The notes beneath the pieces are model-generated. The model had not been told where the DNA came from. It saw only the letters and a list, made by a program, of their open reading frames with translations, and ran no database searches. From the NCBI GenBank assembly GCA_024707385.1, contig JANPZW010000009.1, forward strand, positions 723,063-787,062: a DNA stretch of 64,000 bases, in the 5' to 3' direction. Shown here one piece after another: positions 57,291 through 64,000 of this stretch (its first letter is position 1; each line of letters begins with the position of its first letter). The DNA is from Cellvibrionaceae bacterium (GTDB lineage: Bacteria > Pseudomonadota > Gammaproteobacteria > Pseudomonadales > Cellvibrionaceae). The position numbers and the translations under genes were made by a program.

Positions 57291-58275
57291 CTTTTCCGGC
57301 GCGGTGGCCGGCGCGCGACGCAGCTACAGATTCGCTTGAACATTCCGCCGTGGGCGCTGGACCCGGAGTCGGCCCGCTGGCGCTCTACCCTGGCCTTGCC
57401 GAATGCGGGCGCCACTCTCGCTTTCCCGCCGCCGATCGTGCCCAGCCTGCCGGTGGCGCTGGTGGGGCTGGGCGATCTAGGTGTCCGAGCATGGCGATGC
57501 TCTATGTGGGCCTCGCCGAGGGCGGACTTCGGCGCTGAGCCTTGCGTGGCTGCGCGCCGATGCGCACCGGTGCGCCCCGCGCATACCGGTTGCACTCAGC
57601 CTGGTCGCGGCCTGGTACTCTGCGCGATCTCCTGAACGGCGTTGTTGCTTTTCCGATGGCTGGCTGGCGATGGGACAGGGGCTGCTGCGCGCTCGCCGCG
57701 TCGGCTTCGAGGCCGGCACCTCCTCTGGCTATCCTCGATGCTGCTGGGCGGGGGCCTTCTCCAGCGACTTCTACGGCTGTTGGTGTTGGTGGGCCCGCGC
57801 CGACGGCACGCCGCGCCCAGGATCGTCTCCTTGCCGCGACAGCGCCGCGCCGATCTCGCTCCAGAACCTTAGGCCTTCTGTCGCCGGACCGTGGCCCGCT
57901 TTCGCTCGTGCCGCCTGGCGCGCTGACGGTCAGCGGCACCATGACCAGGTTGCCGCCACTTGCCGCCGCGCGTCTTCGTCGCCAGCCTGCCGCGCCGCCC
58001 CGCAGCTGGTGGCGCCAGCTACTGCGCGCCGCCGGTGAATTTCCTTTCCGCCTCATGGCGCGCTGAGTTTCGTTGCCGGATGCACGAGCAGAAGACTACG
58101 GCGGTGCCGTTCTCCAGGCCGATGGCTGGCGCGCGCCCTGGCCTGGCTGGTGAGACGGCGGCGCCGCTTTGCGGCTTCGACCGTTTCGCGCCGCGCTCTA
58201 CACGCCGCTGGGCGAGGAGGGCTGGCTGCGGGTCACGGTGGTGGATGCGGATGGTCGCAGCGATACGTCGAAATC
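57276..58275 (+). CDS. pbpC: Penicillin-binding protein 1C, 3' part, many frame breaks
   Basis: Pieces in different frames are in the order expected of PBP1C: FDGTFSGAVA and LNIPPWAL (transpeptidase region), PNAGATLAF, MAMLYVGLAEGG, the KTG-box region seen as RVGFEAGTSSGY (normally KTGTSYG), ARADGTPRPG with a following AAPI, and the C-terminal BiPBP-like end EEGWLRVTVVDADGRSDT. The enzyme polymerises or cross-links peptidoglycan in the inner membrane. The glycosyltransferase half is missing, lost at the junction. Frame changes occur every 50-150 bases and KTG is altered, so the sequence quality is poor. It belongs to a high-GC, probably alphaproteobacterial genome. Confidence 0.6.
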
Positions 58276-58399
58276 CGTTTCGAAGCGGCTTCGCTGGTTT
58301 CTGGTCAGCGTGGCGCTAACGCTACCGCCTGCGCTTCGCTGGGCCGGCTGCTCTCGCGGACTGCGCCGGCCACGTCGGCGATCACCGCGTTTCAAGCTG

Positions 58400-59724
58400 T
58401 TGCCAGTAACGCCGCTACCGCGCCGCGTCCGGTTTCCAGGCGCGCCAGCAGGGCAGCGGTGGTGGCGAAGCAGTCGCCATCGCCGGGCCGGCCACGCGCC
58501 ACCTGGTACCTAGCGCAGGAGCAGCGTTGCTGGTGCGGCGGCCCAAGACGCCGTCCGGCGCGCCAGGATCGAAGCCCAGCCGCTTGCCAGATGTTGCTGG
58601 AAAGCGATTCGTTCGTTGCGCATAGCGAGCGCTCGTCGCGCGGCGCTTCGCTTGACCGACCTGCGACCTGCATCGCCTGTTCGTCCGGCCAGCAGCCTGG
58701 CCCACCGCCAGCGCACTACGTAGGCGGCATTCGCTATATTCAGGATCACGCTGAAAGTGGAAAAAGACCAAGAAGCCGGGCCGCGCGCCCCCGCCGGCAG
58801 ATAGATCGCCGCGGTGTCGTCGGTGGCGGGCAGCGCCGTGCCGTTTGCCGTCCGCACGCCGCGCGCGCCATTCGTGCGCACCGGCAGCGGCCGTATCGGT
58901 GTCGGCTTCGTGATAGTAAGCCGCCGGGCAGCGTGACTTCAAAGCCCCAGGTCTGGCCCGGCTGCCAGCCCTGTTTCGCCAGCAGGTTGGCTGCGGAGGC
59001 CAGCGCGTCGGCGGGCGAGCGCCACAGGTTGATCTGGTTGTCGCCGTCGCCGTCCACCGCGAATTTCAGGAAGGTGCTGGGCATGAACTGGGTCTGGCCG
59101 AAGGCGCCCGCCCAGCTCGAGATCATCTCGCTGACGGCACAGCGGCGGTCCTGGATAGATGCGCAGCGCCGCCCAACTCGGTCTTGCCGAGCTGTGTGCG
59201 CGCGCCGTCATAGCCCAGGGTCGCCAGCGCCCCGAACAGCGGGAAGCTGCCCATGCCCGTGCCGTAATCGGTTTCCATGCCCCCAGATGGCGACCAGGAT
59301 TTCCCTGGGGCACGCCGCTGCGGGCGGCGATGGGCGCGGCCAGCATGTCGGCATGGCGCGACAGCATGATCTGGCCGTCCGGATGCGGCGCGCCGACACC
59401 GCGCTGTCCAGATAGCTCCAGACCGGCCTGGCGAATTCCGGCTGGTTGGCGTTGAGGTTGGCGATGGCGGGTCGGCTTCAGCCCGGCCACGGCGCTGTCG
59501 AAGGTGGCCGGGGTGGATTCCATTGGCCAGCGCCGTTCGGCGCGCCTCCAGCAGGAAGGCATCGAGGCGGGCATCGCCGGTGCTGGGCGGGGCGGGGCGA
59601 TGGGCACCTGCACGGCTGGCGGTACCGGCGGGGTGGGCCGGGGGGCGCTGGCGGCACAGGCCACGCGCCAGCAGGGCGCCGCTCAAGGCGGCCAGGCGCT
59701 GGAAGGGGTGAAGGGGCGCGTCAT
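58400..59724 (-). CDS. Lytic murein transglycosylase with C-terminal peptidoglycan-binding domain, many frame breaks
   Basis: Read in pieces from a likely ATG at 59724: DAFLLEARRTALANGIHPAT, then the MltB-type core ISSWAGAFGQTQFMPSTFLK and FAVDGDGDNQINLWRSPADA, LASAANLLAKQGWQPGQTWG, FHFQRDPEYSE/ILNIANAAYVV, and finally GFDPGAPDGVLGRRT, a PG_binding_1 repeat. The order fits soluble MltB-like lytic transglycosylases of alphaproteobacteria, which cleave peptidoglycan to 1,6-anhydro products. At least four frame changes are needed. The 5' part encodes an Ala/Pro-rich signal or lipoprotein leader. Confidence 0.65.
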
Positions 59725-59910
59725 CCCCAACTCTTATACCCGATTGCCGGGCCGGGGCGTGTCATTCGGGTAAGACGTTTTCGGCGGAAATCCGCCTTTT
59801 TCTGCCGCCGGTTTTTGCGGGTTGACGAGGGTTGGGGTGCCCGCATAGTTTCCAGGCGCCTCTCGCGGAAGACGGCCTTTGGGGCCGATTTGGCTCAAAA
59901 AGGCAGTGTC

Positions 59911-60038
59911 ACGAAGGTTTGCAACTCCCTCCGTTCGCTCAAGAAGTGTGACAGGACTTTGCCGCGTCATCCGCCGCAAGGGTCGCGTTTACGTGATCAA
60001 CAAGAAGAACCCGCGCTTCAAGAGCGCGCCAGGGCTGA
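59911..60038 (+). CDS. rpmJ: Ribosomal protein L36, with base errors
   Basis: The DNA encodes [11 protein letters not shown] and, after frame changes, [19 protein letters not shown] before a TGA at 60036-60038. This is ribosomal protein L36 (alphaproteobacterial members read KVRNSLKSLK.., [21 protein letters not shown]). The start codon position shows ACG instead of ATG, and further substitutions and indels are visible. L36 is a core, vertically inherited gene, so its presence here marks this piece as chromosomal DNA of another species. Confidence 0.75.
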
Positions 60039-60160
60039 TCCACCGCAATCCTGCTTGTTCGCACACGCAGCATGCTGCGTGGCCGCGCGACCGCGCGACA
60101 AAAAAACGCCCCGAATTTCGTTTAGAGCATTGCGCCCGCCAGGCGCGTGTACAGGCGGCC

Positions 60161-61663
60161 ATGCTTTCTGCCCCCGACCGACGCCAGCGATGGTTAAGCC
60201 CGCCGCGCCCAGATCATCGCCGCCCTGACGGCGATCGTGCCCGATGGCGTGGTGTCCGATGAATCGGGCCTGGGCGACCTTCGACACCGACGGCCTGTCC
60301 ACCTATCACCAGATGCCGCTGGTCTGCGTGCTGCCTTCCACCCGCGAGCAGGTGTCGGAAATCCTGAAATATGCCGGTGCCGAGGGTATTCCCATCGTGC
60401 CGCGCGGCGCCGGCACCCTCGCTGTCGGGCGGCGCGCTGCCGCGCGAGGATGGCGTCCTGATCGGCATGAGCGCATTCAAGCGCATCCTGGACATCGATT
60501 ACGAGAATGGCTGCGTGGTGGTGGAGCCGGGCGTCACCAACCTCAACATCACCAAGGCGGTCGAGGGCCAACGGGTTCTATTACGCGCCCGATCCGTCCA
60601 GCCAGGTCGCCTGCACCATCGGCGGCAATGTCGCCGAGAACAGCGGCGGGCTGCACTGCCTGAAATACGGCCTGACCACCAACAACCTGCTGGGCGTCAC
60701 CATCGTGGTGCCGGGCGGCGAGATCCACCCTGGGCGGCAAGTCCGGCTGCCAGGGCGGGCTGGACCTGCTGGGGGTGGTCACCGGCTCGAAGGCCTGCTG
60801 GGCGTGGTGGTCGAGGTGGTGGTGAAGATCCTGCGCAAGCGCGCCGGTCGCGCGCACCCTGATGGCGTCCTTCGACACGGTTCCGGCGGCGGGCGAATGC
60901 GTCGCCGCCATCATTGCAGACGGCGTGGTGCCCGCGGCGAAGATGGAGTTCATGGACCGCCGCGCCGCCGAGGCGATCGAGGCCTACAACCAGCCCGGCT
61001 ACCCGCGCGGGGCCGAGGGCATCCTGATCATCGACGCCGACGGCGTGGCGGCCGACGTCACCTGGACCGTCCAGCGCGTTACCGAGATCGTCGCCCAATG
61101 CGGCGCCGCGCTATCGCCGGACTGCCACCGACGAGAAACCGCGCGCCCGCATCTGGTCGGGCCGGCCGCAAGGCCGCCTTCGCTGCGCCGATGGGGCGGC
61201 TGTCGCCCGACTATGATATGCATGGACGGCTCGATCCCCGCCATGCCCTGCCGCAGGTGATGGCGGAAATGGAAGTGCTGTCCCGCAGTATGGCCTGGGC
61301 GTCTCCAACGTCTTCCATGCCGGCGACGGCAACCTGCACCCGCTGATCATCTTCGACCTGATGAAGGAAGGCGAGCGGCTGGGCCGGGCCGAGGCCTTTG
61401 GCGCCGACATCCTGCGCCTGTGCGTCAAGGTGGGCGGGGTGCTGTCGGGCGAACATGGCGTGGGCGTGGAAAAGCGCGACCTGATGACCGACCAGTTCAG
61501 CGAAAGCGACCTGAAGCAGCAGCACCGCATCAAATGCGCCTTCGATTCCCAGGGCCTGTTCAATCCCGGCAAGGTGTTCCCGACCCTGTCGGCCTGCGTC
61601 GAGCTAGGCCATATCCATGTCCATGGGGCGCAGCTTCCCCATCCCCACCTGCCGCGTTTCTGA
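60161..61663 (+). CDS. glcD: Glycolate oxidase subunit GlcD (FAD-linked), many frame breaks
   Basis: The FAD-binding oxidase is clear in pieces: [124 protein letters not shown] (from two frames) and [17 protein letters not shown]. It oxidises glycolate to glyoxylate at the membrane together with GlcE and GlcF. At least six frame changes are needed over 1.5 kb. The start near 60161 is a guess from the usual N-terminal length. The stop is at 61663. Confidence 0.78.
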
Positions 61664-62597
61664 TGAGCAAGACACCAAGCCCAGGACGAGCGGCCGTGGA
61701 CTCCGTCGCCTGGGCTCGCGGGCGACAAGGCGCTGTTCGAGATTCGCGGCGGGGGCACCGGCCGCGCTGTCGGCCATAGGTCGCGGCCGGCGATATCCTG
61801 GACCTGATCCCGGCTCACCGGCGTCATCAGTCCTACGAGCCGGGCGAACTGGTCCTACCGCCGCGCCTTCCACGCCGCTGGCCGAAATCAACGCCGTGCT
61901 GGCGGAAAAGAACCAGCGGCTGGGCTTCGACCCCGCCGACTGGTCGGCAGCTTCTTGGGTCCAATGGCGTCGCCACCCTGGCGGGCGCGGCGTCCTGCGA
62001 TGCGTCCGGTTCCGGCAGGTGCAAGCCCGGACGCTGCGCGTTACTTGCTGCTGGGTTTTTCCGGCGGTGAACGGATTGGGCGAGGCGTTCAGGGGCGGCG
62101 GCAAGGTGGTCAAGAACGTCACCGGCTTTGACCTGCGCAAGCTGGTCTGCGGGGCGCACGGTACGCTCTGCCTGCTGACCGAGATGACCTTCCGGGTTTT
62201 CCGGCGCGCCCCAGCCATGCGGCGATCCTGAAGCTGGCGAATGTCACGCCGGAGACCGGTGTTCGCGGCGCTCCGCAAGGTGGCCCTGTCGGCGCTGGAG
62301 CCGGCGGCCGGCTATCGCCGCGATCCGGGTAGAAGGCCCCGCACCGTCGATCGCCTATCGGATGGAAGGCGCTGGTCCAGCTGCTGGACGACGTGACCGC
62401 GCTGGCGATGGGCCCTGGGGTGCCGATGGCTGCGCGCGTCGGGGATGTCCAGGCATCTTTACCGGCGATCGGAACGGCGCGCTGGTGTCGCCTATCGGTG
62501 GCGTACCGGCGGAAGATGATGCGCGCTAGCCAAGCGCCGCTGGCGTCCAGGCCTGAACGTGCCGCACCCGCTGGAGCGACTGGGGTGGCGGGCTGAT
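61663..62597 (+). CDS. glcE: Glycolate oxidase subunit GlcE, frame-broken
   Basis: Follows glcD directly. Readable parts are NQRLGFDPADW, LGEAFRGGGKVVKNVTGFDL and RKLVCGAHGTLCLLTEMTFR, which match the FAD-binding region of GlcE; a piece before them reads LGSNGVATLAGAAS in another frame. Boundaries are approximate since the frame changes several times and no single start or stop can be trusted. It is the second FAD-type subunit of the glycolate oxidase complex. Confidence 0.65.
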
Positions 62598-62807
62598 CTG
62601 TGCTGGCTGCGCCGACATCGGAACCGCGCGCCGCATCTGCGCCATAGCCCTGGCCGCACATAGGGCCAAGCCATGCTCAGTTCCGCGCCCGCCCGGCGGC
62701 ACGCGCCGCACGTGGCCTGTTCGCCGAATCCGCGGCCCTCGCGGCGCTTAAGCGGGCGCGTAGGCCGCCTTCGACCCGCAATGCATCTTTTGTCTCCGGG
62801 CCGTATT

Positions 62808-64000
62808 TAAGTGAAGTACGACCCAGTTCACTCCCGAGCAGCTGCAGCGCCCCGCACGATCAGGGAAATCCCGACCAGCTGCCGCGGTGCGCCTGTACGT
62901 CCATTGCGGGTTCTGCACCGCCACCTGCCCGACCTATGTGGTGATGGGGCGACGAGCGCGACAGCCCGCGCGGGCCGTGCTGGCTGATCAAGGCATGTTC
63001 GAAAGGGCGGCGGGCCCACGGCTGAGGAAACCGCCACCCACATCGACCGCTGCCTGACGTGCCTGGGGCTGCAGACGGCCTCAGTTCCTCGTCCAGCGTC
63101 AATTATCAGCGCCTGGGTGGATCGCAGTCTGCGCCCGGCGATCCAGCCAGGAGATCGACAGCAGGCGTCCGCTGGCACCGGCTGCTGCGCCGGACCATCG
63201 CCAAGGTGATGACGCGCCCCGCTGGTGCGGGGGCGCTGCTGCTGGCCCGGATCGGCGCGCCGGTGGCGGTGAAGCCGCGATCCTCGGCAAGCTGGGCGCG
63301 ATGGCGAAATGGGCTCGACATGATCGCAGGGGCTTGAGCCGTCGGCCTGAAACCGGCGGGGTACAGCGCATCGCCATCATGCCTCGGCCAGTAGGCGCGC
63401 TGTGGCGCCGGTGATCGACAATGCTGTGGCGCGGGTGCTGGCGCGCGGCAGCGGCATCGAACTGGTGGCGCTGAAGGCCTGCCAGGCGCGGCGCGCTGCC
63501 CCATCACATGGGCCGCATACGACAGCCGCGAATGGGCGAAAAGCCACGCCATCAATGCGCCTATGAACAGGGCCAGTATGACGGCGTTCTGGATCACTGC
63601 CACCGGGCCGTGTTCCTGGCCCAGCTCCTCTAAGGATTACGCCCATCAGTTCGCGGGCGATCCGGTTCGGGAACCGCGCGCCGCGGTGAAGCCCGCCGCC
63701 GCCGCCCGCGATTTCGCCGAACTGTGCACGCCTATGGCCGCGACGTACGCCGCCGCTGGCATTGCGGGTGGCCTATCATCCCGCCTGTTCGCTGCAGAAC
63801 AGCCTGAAGCTGAACGGTGACCAGGCGAGGCGATGCTGGGCGCGGCGGCTTCACCGTCATCACACCCTTCAACGAAAGCCATCTGGAAGCCGGTGTCGGC
63901 GCACCTCCTATTCCATCCTGCAGCTTCAATCCGTCCGGCGCACAGAACGGTGCTGGGCAATATCGCCGCCGCCAATGCCGATGTGCTGGTCAGCGGCAAT
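62808..64000 (+). CDS. glcF: Glycolate oxidase iron-sulfur subunit GlcF, partial at the window end
   Basis: Pieces include LYVHCGFCTATCPTYVVMG (first 4Fe-4S cluster), RGRCWLIKGMFERA-like text, IDRCLTCLG (second cluster), ALPHHMG near the middle and, at the end, NESHL with IAAANADVLVSGN, the typical GlcF C-terminal region. Both CCG-type motifs expected in the C-terminal half are blurred by frame errors. It passes electrons from GlcDE to the quinone pool. The gene runs off the right edge. Confidence 0.72.

Noticed and set aside
58150..59415. A 421-codon plus-strand open frame in the GC-rich part
   Set aside because: High GC content removes stop codons in several frames. The real signal in this stretch is the PBP1C end and a minus-strand lytic transglycosylase.
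57276..64000. The GC-rich tail as a horizontally acquired island
   Set aside because: It carries rpmJ and pbpC, has no integrase, tRNA target or flanking repeats, begins in the middle of two genes, and has much poorer base quality than the left part.
1..64000. tRNA, rRNA, prophage or integron elements
   Set aside because: I looked for tRNA-like cloverleaf ends (CCA), attachment repeats, phage structural genes and integrase motifs and found none I could support.

Overview
The window looks like two unrelated pieces of DNA joined in one contig. Positions 1 to about 57,275 come from a polysaccharide-degrading gammaproteobacterium of the Cellvibrio/Saccharophagus type. The reasons are secreted lipoproteins with long poly-serine linkers, malectin-like and CBM10 modules, CE15, CE4 and GH16 carbohydrate-active enzymes, and a TonB2/TtpC/DUF3450/TPR energy-transducing operon. 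From about 57,275 to the end the DNA is much more GC-rich and full of frame breaks. It reads as the core genome of an alphaproteobacterium (pbpC, a lytic transglycosylase, rpmJ, glcDEF). Because a ribosomal protein gene is present, contig chimerism is a better explanation than a genomic island.

Layout of the first part. 1-2.2 kb: tryptophan halogenase-family flavoenzyme, small membrane protein and a lipoprotein (minus strand). 2.5-7.3 kb: AHSA1-type lipoprotein, glucuronoyl esterase with malectin module, broken acetyltransferases and a GH16 lipoprotein. 7.5-8.8 kb: O-acetylhomoserine sulfhydrylase with a structured leader. 9.1-11.4 kb: TPR-secretin and BON lipoprotein. 11.7-16.4 kb: formamidase-like protein, then two divergent regulator/enzyme pairs (YafY-type with GST; AraC-type with SDR). 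16.5-20.3 kb: a divergent DUF5666/DUF6502 and DUF4382 locus. 20.7-25.2 kb: MFS exporter, a large poly-serine lipoprotein, a REP-like hairpin and a DUF2799 lipoprotein. 25.3-30.3 kb: the TonB2-type operon. 30.5-34.6 kb: an RND efflux pump with its adaptor. 34.8-36.1 kb: CE4 deacetylase with malectin module. 36.3-40.2 kb: DrrAB-like ABC exporter, SRPBCC protein and a lipoamide-dehydrogenase-like flavoprotein. 40.3-42.1 kb: DJ-1 family protein, Rnk-like factor and an unknown protein. 42.3-44.7 kb: a secreted HExxH protein with ricin-like domain, poly-Ser linker and two CBM10 modules. 44.9-51.1 kb: an overlapping four-gene sensory operon (hybrid kinase, CheR, CheB, receiver-kinase). 51.4-56.3 kb: ICMT-like membrane protein, VOC protein, small conserved proteins, DUF378 protein, methyltransferase and OsmC. 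56.5-57.3 kb: YtrA-type GntR repressor with its palindromic operator and the start of an ABC ATPase, cut at the junction.

About twenty genes carry frame breaks that single-base length changes repair, mostly in short homopolymer runs. This happens on both sides of the junction and in conserved genes (metY, TonB, TtpC, a secretin). The pattern fits uncorrected sequencing indels rather than real pseudogenes, so broken genes are annotated here as whole genes with the break positions stated.

The least conventional content is the putative cellulose-anchored HExxH protein (42.3-44.7 kb), the DUF6502/DUF5666/DUF4382 locus (16.5-20.3 kb), the stand-alone TPR-secretin with BON lipoprotein, and an 18-nt repeat expanding a CheB-like protein.
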